Virus record (IMG/VR): IMGVR_UViG_3300017917_002374
Span: 62,001-126,000 of that record
DNA from: a virus
Strand: one strand, 5' to 3'
Length of the DNA stretch: 64,000 bases
Shown here in pieces: positions 51,509 through 59,789 of the stretch. The notes under the pieces are model-generated. The model worked only from the letters and a program-made list of their open reading frames with translations. It was not told where the DNA came from and made no database searches. How positions within the stretch are numbered: the first letter of the stretch is position 1; every line of letters begins with the position of its first letter. A program made the position numbers and the translations under genes.

Positions 51509-51676
51509 ATGGCACGTATACACGAAGAAACCATCACAATCAAAATCAGCAAACTGGTGCGCAACGAAGATTCTTGTGGCAAACTGGCTGACTCAGAGAT
51601 CGTACAATCTCTTGAGGCAGTGGTACAAGAACTTGTGGGCTCAGATGTGATTGTAGAAATTGCTGAAACCAACTAA
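51509..51676 (+). CDS. small protein of unknown function (55 aa)
   Basis: MARIHEETITIKISKLVRNEDSCGKLADSEIVQSLEAVVQELVGSDVIVEIAETN, a beta-alpha-beta layout, with a TAGGAG site. Late boxes both before and after make it a single-gene late unit. Function unknown. Confidence 0.62.
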   Translation: MARIHEETITIKISKLVRNEDSCGKLADSEIVQSLEAVVQELVGSDVIVEIAETN

Positions 51677-51681
51677 AATAG

Positions 51682-51689
51682 CTTAAATA
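51682..51689 (+). promoter_or_regulatory. late-promoter box CTTAAATA
   Basis: Keeps TTAAATA, 28 bases before the glycosyltransferase ATG; leader has AGAGGA. Confidence 0.45.
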
Positions 51690-51717
51690 ATTTTACTGAT
51701 TTTCAAAGAGGAAACTA

Positions 51718-52629
51718 ATGTCAAATTCAACCAATCCCCGCAAGGGCAAAAAAATCGTTATCCCCGGATCTAGTGCAGCTCAAGCCGAAGCTGCACAGGC
51801 TGTGGGTCAAGAACCATTACCAACCAGTCCAGGTGGCGGGGCCCCTGGTACCCAAGCACAGCAAGACATCTTAAAAGAAATTGCCAAGGTACAACAGTCT
51901 CAACAGTCTTCTGTTGGAGAACCACAAAAATTTGATTTTTCTAAAGTTCATTTGCACATTGGTATTCCTTGCTACGGCGGCATGGTCAGCGAACCCACAA
52001 TGACCAGCTTCTTACGTTTTGTGCTCATGGCACAACAAGTGGGATTGAACTGGAGTCTTGATACCATGGTGAACGAGAGCTTGGTAACTCGTGCTCGTAA
52101 CAACTTGATGGCCAAGATGATGACCAATCAACAGGCTACACATTTCATGTTTATTGATGCAGACATTCGTTTCCAACCAGAAAGTATTTTTCAAATGATC
52201 GCTTGCGACAAGGATGTGATTGGTGGACTGTATCCTAAAAAAGCACTGCCTATTAACTACGTTATTAATTTGAAGCCTACTGTAACTGTACAGGGCGACA
52301 TCTATACCGTGGACACCATGGGCACCGGCTTCTTATTGTTCAAACGTCATGTGTATGAGAAACTGATTGCTGCGCATCCAGAATCAAAGTACGTAGATGA
52401 CATTGGTCTAGGCAAGCAATACGAACCCATGATGTATGCTATTTTTGACTGCGTGATTGATGAGCGCGGACACTATCTCAGTGAAGACTGGACCTTCTGC
52501 CGTCGTTGGCAAGCACTAGGCGGTGAAATCTGGGCACACAGCAAGACACTGTTGAATCATGTGGGACACTACGAGTTCGCTGGAGACATCAGCAAACTTG
52601 ATATTACCAAGATGGCTAACCCCGTTTAA
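51718..52629 (+). CDS. GT-A type glycosyltransferase (303 aa)
   Basis: A disordered Ala/Gln/Pro-rich N-terminus of about 75 residues, then HLHIGIPCYGGMVSEPTMTSFLRF, ESLVTRARNNLMAKMMTN and HFMFIDADIRFQPESI (DAD as the DxD metal site), KDVIGGLYPKKALP and EDWTFCRRWQALGGEIWA. This is a Rossmann-like GT-A fold as found in phage glycosyltransferases. Acceptor unknown; virion glycan or host surface are both possible. Late expression, next to a second sugar transferase. Confidence 0.76.
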   Translation: MSNSTNPRKGKKIVIPGSSAAQAEAAQAVGQEPLPTSPGGGAPGTQAQQDILKEIAKVQQSQQSSVGEPQKFDFSKVHLHIGIPCYGGMVSEPTMTSFLRFVLMAQQVGLNWSLDTMVNESLVTRARNNLMAKMMTNQQATHFMFIDADIRFQPESIFQMIACDKDVIGGLYPKKALPINYVINLKPTVTVQGDIYTVDTMGTGFLLFKRHVYEKLIAAHPESKYVDDIGLGKQYEPMMYAIFDCVIDERGHYLSEDWTFCRRWQALGGEIWAHSKTLLNHVGHYEFAGDISKLDITKMANPV

Positions 52630-52632
52630 AAC

Positions 52633-54108
52633 ATGCAATCAAACAGCATCGCCAGCATCGTTGGTGCCAGCGATCTCATACGTACAATAGATTCTAGTCT
52701 TGCGGCAAATGATTTTGCTCAGGCACTTGAAGCTTGCGATGCTGTGATTTCCAAGTTTCCTCATCATCCTCACAAGATTCATGTGCTCAACAATCGGGCA
52801 GTGATCTTGTGTCACTTTAGACAATTCGCAGAAGCACTATCCACAGTGAATCTTGCACTGGATATAAATCCCAAAGATGACTATGCTCTTTTTAATCGTG
52901 CGTTGATACTCAACGAATTGGGATTTTTTAATCTGGCCTTAAACGATTTAAACTATTATTTTTCGTTATACGAAAAAAATCTGCATGTGGATTTTTATTA
53001 TCAGAGAGCACAATCCTACTTTCATCTCATGCAGTTGGACCAAGCTGAAGCTGACTATCAAGCTCATATTCAGCAAGCATTTGCTACTATCGGAGAGTTC
53101 AACGGAGACAACTACCGGAGCAAGGCTGGCTTTATAGAATTGAATTTTTGTAATTGGGCATGTGCAAACATAGAGTTACTCAAAGGCAACTATAAAAAAG
53201 GATTTGATCTATACGAATACCGACACGATCTTGAAGGCGCATTTAAATTTCCTGTGCCAAAAATTCCTTTATATACTGGAAAACAAGACATCGCCGGCAA
53301 GAGCCTATTGGTATATGCCGAACAAGGACTTGGAGATACCATTCAGTTTGCACGTTACGTACCCATGTTAGAATCCACGAGTGCTAAAATTTATCTAGCA
53401 GTGCAAAACGAAGTTATAGATTTAGTACGCACTGTGTCTGACAACTTTGAATTTTTATCTGATGCTAGACAAGTGGTCAAAATGGATTTTAGAGTGCCAT
53501 TGCCTAGTTTGCCTAGAGTGTTTGAGACCACGTTAGATTGTATTCCAAGTGCAGAAGGGTATCTCAAAGTCAACGCACCAAAAACCACTGTCTGGCAACA
53601 GCGATTGCCAAAAACTAACAAACTGCGAGTTGGATTGTGCTGGAGTGGTGGTAGTCGCCCCGACCAACCACATACTATTTCAGTGAATCAACGTCGCAAT
53701 ATTCCTTTGCACTTTTTTTCAGCATTTGCTGGACTAGATGCAGAATTCTATAATCTACAACTGAACAACAGTGAGTTGCAGAACAGCATCAACCTTGGAA
53801 TCAATGTTCAAGATTATACACATTTTATTCACAACTTCAGTGATACTGTGGCTTTTATCAACAACCTAGATCTTGTGATCACCGTGGATACTAGTGTGGC
53901 TCATGCAGCAGCAGCTATAGGCAAACCCACTTGGATTTTGAATAGATTTGACAACTGCTGGCGCTGGCTGCTGAACCGAAATGACAGTCCTTGGTATCAT
54001 AGTGTAAGACTGTTTAGACAATCAAGATCTAATGATTGGGGTCCGGTTATTGATCAAGTGAAAATTGCCCTAAAAGAACAAATACAGCTCAAAAACAAAA
54101 ACTCATAA
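52633..54108 (+). CDS. TPR protein with GT9/GT41-like domain (491 aa)
   Basis: Residues 1-200 hold about four tetratricopeptide repeats (NDFAQALEACDAVISKFPHHP, RQFAEALSTVNLALDINPKDDYALFNRALILNELGFFNLALNDL). The rest is a GT-B glycosyltransferase-like domain with LLVYAEQGLGDTIQFARYVPML, LRVGLCWSGG, NLQLNN and VDTSVAHAAAAIGKPTWIL, a pattern shared by heptosyltransferases and TPR-linked O-GlcNAc-like transferases. TPRs may bind the protein acceptor. Starts three bases after the gene before, so the two likely work in one sugar-transfer process. Confidence 0.8.
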   Translation: MQSNSIASIVGASDLIRTIDSSLAANDFAQALEACDAVISKFPHHPHKIHVLNNRAVILCHFRQFAEALSTVNLALDINPKDDYALFNRALILNELGFFNLALNDLNYYFSLYEKNLHVDFYYQRAQSYFHLMQLDQAEADYQAHIQQAFATIGEFNGDNYRSKAGFIELNFCNWACANIELLKGNYKKGFDLYEYRHDLEGAFKFPVPKIPLYTGKQDIAGKSLLVYAEQGLGDTIQFARYVPMLESTSAKIYLAVQNEVIDLVRTVSDNFEFLSDARQVVKMDFRVPLPSLPRVFETTLDCIPSAEGYLKVNAPKTTVWQQRLPKTNKLRVGLCWSGGSRPDQPHTISVNQRRNIPLHFFSAFAGLDAEFYNLQLNNSELQNSINLGINVQDYTHFIHNFSDTVAFINNLDLVITVDTSVAHAAAAIGKPTWILNRFDNCWRWLLNRNDSPWYHSVRLFRQSRSNDWGPVIDQVKIALKEQIQLKNKNS

Positions 54109-54111
54109 ATA
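54104..54111 (+). promoter_or_regulatory. late promoter CATAAATA
   Basis: 7 of 8 match, overlapping the upstream stop, 24 bases before the next ATG; no clear Shine-Dalgarno sequence. Confidence 0.56.
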
Positions 54112-54135
54112 TAGTAATAGATTTATGGGTTTATA

Positions 54136-56058
54136 ATGTACATATTTGAAATGTTTGAAGCAGCTGGACGCAGGGTTGTAGTCACGTATCCTGGGCGTTT
54201 TCAGCCTTTTCATCTTGGGCATAAAGACGTATTTGCCTATTTGCAAAGTCGGTTTGGCAGTGACAATGTGTACATTGTGACAGGAAACAAAACCAATGAA
54301 GTTGATACGCCTTTTAACTTTAGCGACAAAGTTAGATTCATGAATGCAGCCGGCGTGCCTGCACACAGCATTATAGAAGCTGACAAAGTTTACGATCTAC
54401 CAGAACAGTTCCAAGCCAACAAAGAAAACACAATTTTTATTACCGCAGTAGGAGCACCGGATGCAGCAAGACTGCGCCCTGGCAGTACCAAAAAAGACGG
54501 AACTCCAGGATACTTCCAACCGTTGCCATCTGAACTAGCACAAATGGCCACTGCTGATCAACATGGATATGTGATAATTGCAGACGAAAAACAAGACAAG
54601 ATATCAGTTGGCAAAAATACATACGACATCAGTCACGGAACTCCGATTAGACAACTTTGGAATCAGGTACGTGATAATCCTGAGCAACGAGCAGAAGTTT
54701 TAAAAAAATTATACGGCCAAGCAGATCCAGTGCTAGGCGAAATCATGGACAAGATTCCAACTCAAGCACCTGAACCAAAACCAAAACCAAGTCCAAAACT
54801 TAAAAAAGTCAAACAACCCGAAGTCACCACTGAAACTCGTGTGATCAGCAAAGATGAACTGGTTGATATCTATATCGCTGGCATGCACAAAGGAAACTTG
54901 ATTAAGAAACAAGTTGGCAAAGATATTCCCAACAAGCTGGTTGATAGATTCATTGATCATGTGTCAAAAAAGTTTGGTGTCAATCCAACCGCATTCGTGT
55001 ACGGACCTTCTAAAAAGATCAGTGAGGAGGCAGCTGGTGTGGGTGTTGTGCGTGACAGTAACGATCCTCGTTATGTAATGGCAACCATGGGCGACCAAAA
55101 CGACGTAACTGGAAACACGTTAAATAAAATGATGCAGGGATACGGTCTGGTAGGTAAGAACGCTCTTGCAAGATTAAAGCCAGTACACAAGCATGTAGGC
55201 AAAGGCAAGATTAAAGAATCTATGAGCACAAGAGAAAAACTACACAAGCGTCATCAAGAACTGCGTAAAAAATCAGGTTTACCAGATCCTGAATACTACA
55301 AAGAACTAGGTCGTAAAAAACAAGCAGAGCTTGATACACTTCGTGCAGAAATAGCAGCGGATCAACAGCGCATGCAAAAAAGCATCAGTGAAGAACTTGT
55401 GGCAATAAAAAAAGAACTGCGCAGTCTTAAAGAAAACAAAGATCTTCAACGCATCAATGAATTACAACAGCGTGTGGCCTATCTAATCAAACTGCAAGAA
55501 TCATGGAAAAGCAAACTGGCTGCACTTGGCCTAGCAGGCGCTGCTGCTATGAGTCCTGCACCTGCACAAGCAGATGCTTGGGACACTGTCATGGAGCCTG
55601 TGCGCAAGGTACAAAAATTTCAACGTGATGTTGGCAACTTTGGAAGAAATGTAGAAAAAGATGTTAGCTCGGTTCGCAATCGTGTGGGTAGAGATCTTGA
55701 ACAAATCCCCATAGGCGGCATTGATAAAATTGGTCGTGCTGTAAGAGGCAGTACTGATCATCAACAGTTACAAAGAGATCCTGCATGGGATGCTAAAGTA
55801 CAAGCAGCTAGAGAAAAACAACAACGTGATCAAGAGGAACGTGAAATGCGTATGCAACAAGATGCTGAACGTTATCAAAATCAACAAATAGAACGGCCAT
55901 CAAGAGATCAGGGACGTTGGGGGTCAGGCGGCATGAATGAAAGCAGTGCAGGTGCTACAGGTGCAGGTGCTATTGCCACTGGTATTAATTCATCAAATGG
56001 ATTTGGATGGAGTGTGTTCTACAAGCCCACAAAGAAAAAGAAAGTGAAACCAACATGA
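54136..56058 (+). CDS. multidomain protein with nucleotidylyltransferase domain (640 aa)
   Basis: Residues 13-190 are a cytidylyltransferase/NadR-like domain: VVVTYPGRFQPFHLGHKDVF with the HxGH motif (26-29), then VTGNKTNE and a late GTPIRQLW that stands in for the ISSTxxR motif. The rest (Pro/Lys linker, helical repeats, coiled coil with ISEELVAIKKELRSLKENKD) looks structural. Near residues 456-478 lies a signal-like stretch (LAALGLAGAAAMSPAPAQADA). The N-terminus MYIFEMFEAAG has I-x-E and M-x-E sites like a capsid-targeting peptide. May be a packaged, processed virion protein with an NMN- or nucleotide-transferring head. Confidence 0.7.
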   Translation: MYIFEMFEAAGRRVVVTYPGRFQPFHLGHKDVFAYLQSRFGSDNVYIVTGNKTNEVDTPFNFSDKVRFMNAAGVPAHSIIEADKVYDLPEQFQANKENTIFITAVGAPDAARLRPGSTKKDGTPGYFQPLPSELAQMATADQHGYVIIADEKQDKISVGKNTYDISHGTPIRQLWNQVRDNPEQRAEVLKKLYGQADPVLGEIMDKIPTQAPEPKPKPSPKLKKVKQPEVTTETRVISKDELVDIYIAGMHKGNLIKKQVGKDIPNKLVDRFIDHVSKKFGVNPTAFVYGPSKKISEEAAGVGVVRDSNDPRYVMATMGDQNDVTGNTLNKMMQGYGLVGKNALARLKPVHKHVGKGKIKESMSTREKLHKRHQELRKKSGLPDPEYYKELGRKKQAELDTLRAEIAADQQRMQKSISEELVAIKKELRSLKENKDLQRINELQQRVAYLIKLQESWKSKLAALGLAGAAAMSPAPAQADAWDTVMEPVRKVQKFQRDVGNFGRNVEKDVSSVRNRVGRDLEQIPIGGIDKIGRAVRGSTDHQQLQRDPAWDAKVQAAREKQQRDQEEREMRMQQDAERYQNQQIERPSRDQGRWGSGGMNESSAGATGAGAIATGINSSNGFGWSVFYKPTKKKKVKPT

Positions 56059-56648
56059 GCAACATGAAAGAATTATTAGAGAGCGTTACCAAATTTGCAG
56101 GTGAACCAAAACAAAAACCCGGTGATCAAGTACGTGGGCACGAAAAAGCCAAGAAAAAGTCCAATGGCGAACATCCTTTTGCTGGACGTCTAGTAGGTGG
56201 GTCGGCCAACGAAAGTCAAGAGCTTGAAGAAAGTCTTATGACCGAATACAAGTATTTTGTCAAAGAACAAACTCCGCCTGCTGCAAATGCTGCACCAACT
56301 TCAACCAGTCCAGTGGCCAACATCAATCCGGCAGGCACTGGAACTGCTCCAGCACAACCAGCAGCAGGACAACAGCCACCAGCGCCAGGACAACAACCAG
56401 CAAAACCAGTGCCAGGACAACAACCAGCAAAACCAGTGCCAGGACAACCAGCTGCACCAACAGGACAACCACCTAAGCCAGGACAACCAGCTACAGGTGC
56501 ACCTGGAGCAGGCACAGCTACTCCACCAAATCCACAACAGGTGAAATCAGCTACAGACACAGTTACAAAAATTATGAACAATCCTGCTGATCCATTTAAT
56601 GCACAATTACAGGCATTATTGAAAAAAGCCGGTATGGTACCGAGGTAA
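56055..56648 (+). CDS. Pro/Gln/Ala-rich probable virion protein (197 aa)
   Basis: ATG at 56055 overlaps the upstream stop (ATGA). MSNMKELLESVTKFAGE resembles a capsid-targeting opening with an LLE site. Residues about 85-155 are low-complexity with repeats of PGQQPAKPV and QPAAPTGQPPKPGQ. The C-terminus is a short helix (FNAQLQALLKKAGMVPR). Function unknown; likely internal or decorating virion protein. Confidence 0.62.
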   Translation: MSNMKELLESVTKFAGEPKQKPGDQVRGHEKAKKKSNGEHPFAGRLVGGSANESQELEESLMTEYKYFVKEQTPPAANAAPTSTSPVANINPAGTGTAPAQPAAGQQPPAPGQQPAKPVPGQQPAKPVPGQPAAPTGQPPKPGQPATGAPGAGTATPPNPQQVKSATDTVTKIMNNPADPFNAQLQALLKKAGMVPR

Positions 56649-56652
56649 GATT

Positions 56653-57912
56653 ATGAATGTTTTTGATTTGTTTGAATATAACGACACAGATCCTGAAAAT
56701 GAAGGTGTAGAAAAACTACGTTTTCATCTAAAAAAGAATCGCTTTAAGAGTCTTGGCAAACGCAAACTGCATAGTGGACATCACCATGGTGTAGATGAAA
56801 CTGCTAGCATGACCAAGGGCATGAAAAGCAATCATGAAGCTTTCAAGGTACAGGAAGCTCGCAAGCCTGATGTGAACTTTGACATTGAAGATATCAAACG
56901 TCTAGAACAGATCAAAGATCTTGCTACATTGAAAACACAGGCCTTGGCATTGATTGCCAAGCCCAGTGCCAAGCCTATGAAGCCAGAAAAGGTTGAATGG
57001 TTTAGATCTGCATTAGAGCGCATGGACAGTCCTATGAAGATCATCAAACTGATGTATGACCTCATGCTCAGTGGTGAAGGCCATCAAGTGATTGGTTCAC
57101 GCGGCAGTATGAATCCAAACAGTTATCGTAGTAGATTTGGCGAAACAGCATTAAATCCTAAAGATCCTCGCGGCGATTATGACGCCAAGCGCAAAGCATT
57201 GCATGACCTATCTAGAGATCCTAAAGTGGATCAAAAAGAAGTACAACAGCGAAGACTGGATTTAGACAAAGAGGCAAAAGCAAAAGGGGTGTTGGAGGCT
57301 ATGTCAGCAAGCGAGCGTATGCAACGTGCTTTACAACGCGAAAAAGAAAAGCGTGAGTTTAGTCAACACTATGCTGAAAAACATTTTCCTGTAGGTAAGA
57401 AGCCTGAGCCAATTAAAAACCCAAAGAAAGAACAAGGCGTGGCGGAAGGCAATGAGCCACGTTTCCTAGATGATGACTTCTATGCATATGATCCAGAAAC
57501 CATGGAAATCAAAGACACTTGGGGTTATAAGAGTGTGGGACGTAGACACAGTGAATATCGCGCACAGCAAGAAGGTTGGAAAGTGGTCAGTGGCATGCGA
57601 GCCCGAAGCCTAGGCTTACACTATCCTAATTCTAACAATAAACCGGATAATACTGGATTGTCTGAGGCCATGGAAGAATATCTTTATGAACTAGAACTTG
57701 CTGGATATGAAATAGTAAATGAAGGTCGTATGCAGTGCCCAGAATGCGGTGGCGTTGCCTATGCAGATCAAATGTTGGCAGAGAAAAAAGATGCATGCTA
57801 CAGTAAGGTCAAGAGTAGATACAAGGTATGGCCTAGTGCCTATGCGTCAGGTGCGCTTACTAGATGTCGTAAGGTAGGAGCTGCCAACTGGGGTAACAAG
57901 AGTAAAAAATGA
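56653..57912 (+). CDS. probable virion protein with C-terminal Cys/Trp module (419 aa)
   Basis: Opens MNVFDLFEYNDTD (LFE site). The C-terminal part KKDACYSKVKSRYKVWPSAYASGALTRCRKVGAANWGNKSKK is a well-conserved phage module (I recall it as DUF5872), preceded by a C-x-x-C pair (QCPECGG). The middle is helical and basic, with SEAMEEYLYELELAGYEIVNEG. Coupled by ATGA to the next gene. Function unknown; the setting fits a packaged protein. Confidence 0.66.
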   Translation: MNVFDLFEYNDTDPENEGVEKLRFHLKKNRFKSLGKRKLHSGHHHGVDETASMTKGMKSNHEAFKVQEARKPDVNFDIEDIKRLEQIKDLATLKTQALALIAKPSAKPMKPEKVEWFRSALERMDSPMKIIKLMYDLMLSGEGHQVIGSRGSMNPNSYRSRFGETALNPKDPRGDYDAKRKALHDLSRDPKVDQKEVQQRRLDLDKEAKAKGVLEAMSASERMQRALQREKEKREFSQHYAEKHFPVGKKPEPIKNPKKEQGVAEGNEPRFLDDDFYAYDPETMEIKDTWGYKSVGRRHSEYRAQQEGWKVVSGMRARSLGLHYPNSNNKPDNTGLSEAMEEYLYELELAGYEIVNEGRMQCPECGGVAYADQMLAEKKDACYSKVKSRYKVWPSAYASGALTRCRKVGAANWGNKSKK

Positions 57913-58268
57913 AATATAGAGAACTTCTAGAAGCCTGCTGGTCAGGATATCAACAACGCGGAATGAAGAAAAAAGGCGACCGTATGGTGCCTAACTGTGT
58001 GAAAATGTCTGAGCAGGAGCTTGAAGAAGATCTTCGCAAATGGTTTAAACAAAAATGGGTGCGTTTTGGTCCAGATGGTAAGATCCGTGGCGAGTGTGGC
58101 GGGCGCAGCGAAGGTGAAGGCAAACCAAAATGTTTGCCTGCTAGCAAAGCTCATGCACTTGGTAAAAAAGGTCGTAAAAGTGCAGCAGCCAAAAAACGTA
58201 GAGAAGATCCTAATCCAGAACGCAGTGGTAAGGCTATAAATGTGGCAACCAAACCAAGAGGAAAATAA
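57909..58268 (+). CDS. small basic phage protein (119 aa)
   Basis: MKYRELLEACWSG opens with an LLE site. The centre DLRKWFKQKWVRFGPDGKIRGECGG and the end KRREDPNPERSGKAINVATKPRGK are conserved blocks found in many phages (I recall DUF6321). Several Cys and Lys; may bind DNA inside the head. Translationally coupled upstream. Function unknown. Confidence 0.68.
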   Translation: MKYRELLEACWSGYQQRGMKKKGDRMVPNCVKMSEQELEEDLRKWFKQKWVRFGPDGKIRGECGGRSEGEGKPKCLPASKAHALGKKGRKSAAAKKRREDPNPERSGKAINVATKPRGK

Positions 58269-58270
58269 AG

Positions 58271-58306
58271 ACTCGACCTTAGGACCGAGTGCGCGGCTGC
58301 TGCGCA
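58271..58306 (+). other. two abutting hairpins in an 89-base gap
   Basis: ACTCG...CGAGT (58271-58290) directly followed by TGCGC-ggctgct-GCGCA (58290-58306). There is no U-run, so a Rho-independent terminator is not supported; an RNA end-protecting or processing element is possible. The rest of the gap holds only a late box. Confidence 0.42.
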
Positions 58307-58342
58307 TGGCGATGGATTCGCTACCCAAAACCGTAAAGTGAG

Positions 58343-58350
58343 CATAAATA
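58343..58350 (+). promoter_or_regulatory. late promoter CATAAATA next to start codon
   Basis: The box ends 7 bases before the ATG; T4 spacing puts the transcript start at 58356, a two-base leader. The 16-mer TAAATACAACACTATG recurs at 59790. Confidence 0.6.
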
Positions 58351-58357
58351 CAACACT

Positions 58358-58792
58358 ATGGATAGATTACAACAAGCACTTAAAATTGCATTCGCAAGCG
58401 AATTCAGTTTTTATTTAAAAGCCCATAACTATCATTGGAACGTAACCGGTCCAATGTTTCCGCAGTTGCACGATCTATTTGGCAAGATTTACGAAGAAGT
58501 GTATGGCAGTATAGATACCTTTGCTGAAGAAATTCGTGCTCTAAACACTTTTGTTCCTGCCAGTTATACACGTTTCAGCATGCTCTCGCAGATTGATGAT
58601 GAAACAGCCATCCCAGATGCGCAAACCATGTTAGCAGAATTACTGTCTGACTGCGAACGCATGTGCAAATTATTAAAGTTGACTTTCGACATGGCCACCG
58701 CAGAAGGTCAAGAAGGACTTGCAGACTTCTTGGCAGGACGCATGGATGCTCACAAAAAGCATTCGTGGATGTTGAGGTCAACACTAGCATGA
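58358..58792 (+). CDS. Dps-like ferritin-fold protein
   Basis: 144 residues, four-helix bundle. AHNYHWNVTGPMFPQLHDLFGKIYEEVYGSIDTFAEEIRAL carries Dps ferroxidase ligands at the right spacing: His26, His38, Asp53 and Glu57. The Asp normally between the second His and the last pair is Gly42 here, so one ligand is missing. Dps proteins store iron, remove peroxide and can coat DNA; a similar protein could be made for, or packed with, the phage. Late promoter with almost no leader and no Shine-Dalgarno sequence. Confidence 0.85.
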   Translation: MDRLQQALKIAFASEFSFYLKAHNYHWNVTGPMFPQLHDLFGKIYEEVYGSIDTFAEEIRALNTFVPASYTRFSMLSQIDDETAIPDAQTMLAELLSDCERMCKLLKLTFDMATAEGQEGLADFLAGRMDAHKKHSWMLRSTLA

Positions 58793-59121
58793 CACCTTGC
58801 AGTCTTAAATTTATAAAACAGTGTACGTTCTGGCAGTTTTACGCAGGTATATCTGTAGGATTGGTCACCGTGCTTTCAATCGTGCTGTATACAAACGGTA
58901 TTAATGATTGGAACATGTTCACAAAATTTGCAGCAGGATTTGGTGCGTTTACTTGTTTGTGTTGGTGGTTGTGGTGTGTGAAAAAAATCAAAGACATTGC
59001 ATTTTGGTGGGTTGATTTACATGATAAATTAACTCATACTCATTTGCTGCTCAGTGAAGCCAAACAAGATCTAAGGCAAATAAAACAGGCATACAAACAG
59101 GAAAACAGTCTGTTTAACTAA
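58789..59121 (+). CDS. membrane protein with two TM segments (110 aa)
   Basis: ATG at 58789 overlaps the Dps stop by ATGA; an open frame further upstream is a shadow of dps. Two hydrophobic segments (about 15-35 and 45-65; FYAGISVGLVTVLSIVLY, FAAGFGAFTCLCWWLWCV) and a cytoplasmic helix. Function unknown. Confidence 0.6.
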   Translation: MTPCSLKFIKQCTFWQFYAGISVGLVTVLSIVLYTNGINDWNMFTKFAAGFGAFTCLCWWLWCVKKIKDIAFWWVDLHDKLTHTHLLLSEAKQDLRQIKQAYKQENSLFN

Positions 59122-59133
59122 TCAAGGAAACCA

Positions 59134-59775
59134 ATGCAAGACTTGGTACTCACAAACAATCAACTGAATCCAGAAGGATACTGGACCAATGCCATAGGCA
59201 AGTTGGTGTTTGCACCTGCGGCCGAAGATCTTGCACTGTTTGATCAGAATGGTTATGATCTTACTGAGCTAGAAAAAGAATTTGCCAGCGCCAACGAATC
59301 CACACCAAAACCGCATCGCAGTCATAGAACAGCATTAAAACAAGACTGGTTTGTTCAAGAAGAAAAAGATGCAGGCGCCATACTCAATCATAGTCTTATG
59401 TTTGAACGCAAAGGCTATAAAGGCGCAGCTCTTACTCAATTGAAATTCTGGGCAGTGGATCTACCACGAGTGCATCAACTGATTGCCATGCGACCCAAAT
59501 GGGGACTGGATTTCAGTATGGACTGGGTAGACCATGATGGCAATGCCTTTGAAGTTCTACATTGGGAATACGACAGTTTTGATTACAATGAAATCATGGA
59601 AATGAAAGAACTGGTACAGCCCAAGCTAAAAGAAATAGATTGGGATGATGCCGGGCAACGCATATTAAAACACAAAGATGAATGGCATCATTTGGAGTTC
59701 TTTGCTCAAAGCGACTGGAAATGCAATTACTTTAGAATACCACAAGAACGTTTCAAGATGGTAATCTGGAAGTAA
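59134..59775 (+). CDS. conserved hypothetical protein (213 aa)
   Basis: AAGGAA ribosome site. Contains LNHSLMFERKGYKGAALTQL, RPKWGLDFSMDWVDHDGNAFEVLHWEYDSFDYNE and HLEFFAQSDWKCNYFRIPQERFKMVIWK. I recall homologues in T4-like cyanophages without known function. Aromatic and acidic, soluble. Confidence 0.66.
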   Translation: MQDLVLTNNQLNPEGYWTNAIGKLVFAPAAEDLALFDQNGYDLTELEKEFASANESTPKPHRSHRTALKQDWFVQEEKDAGAILNHSLMFERKGYKGAALTQLKFWAVDLPRVHQLIAMRPKWGLDFSMDWVDHDGNAFEVLHWEYDSFDYNEIMEMKELVQPKLKEIDWDDAGQRILKHKDEWHHLEFFAQSDWKCNYFRIPQERFKMVIWK

Positions 59776-59782
59776 GTAAATA
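59775..59782 (+). promoter_or_regulatory. late-promoter box AGTAAATA next to start codon
   Basis: Ends 7 bases before the ATG at 59790, with the same CAACACT spacer as the dps promoter; predicted two-base leader. Confidence 0.52.
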
Positions 59783-59789
59783 CAACACT

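Noticed and set aside
56216-56581. Minus-strand frame rich in Gly/Cys
   Set aside because: It is the reverse of a Pro/Gln low-complexity coding region and has no start signals.
58271-58306. Rho-independent terminator before dps
   Set aside because: Two hairpins are present but no U-run follows.
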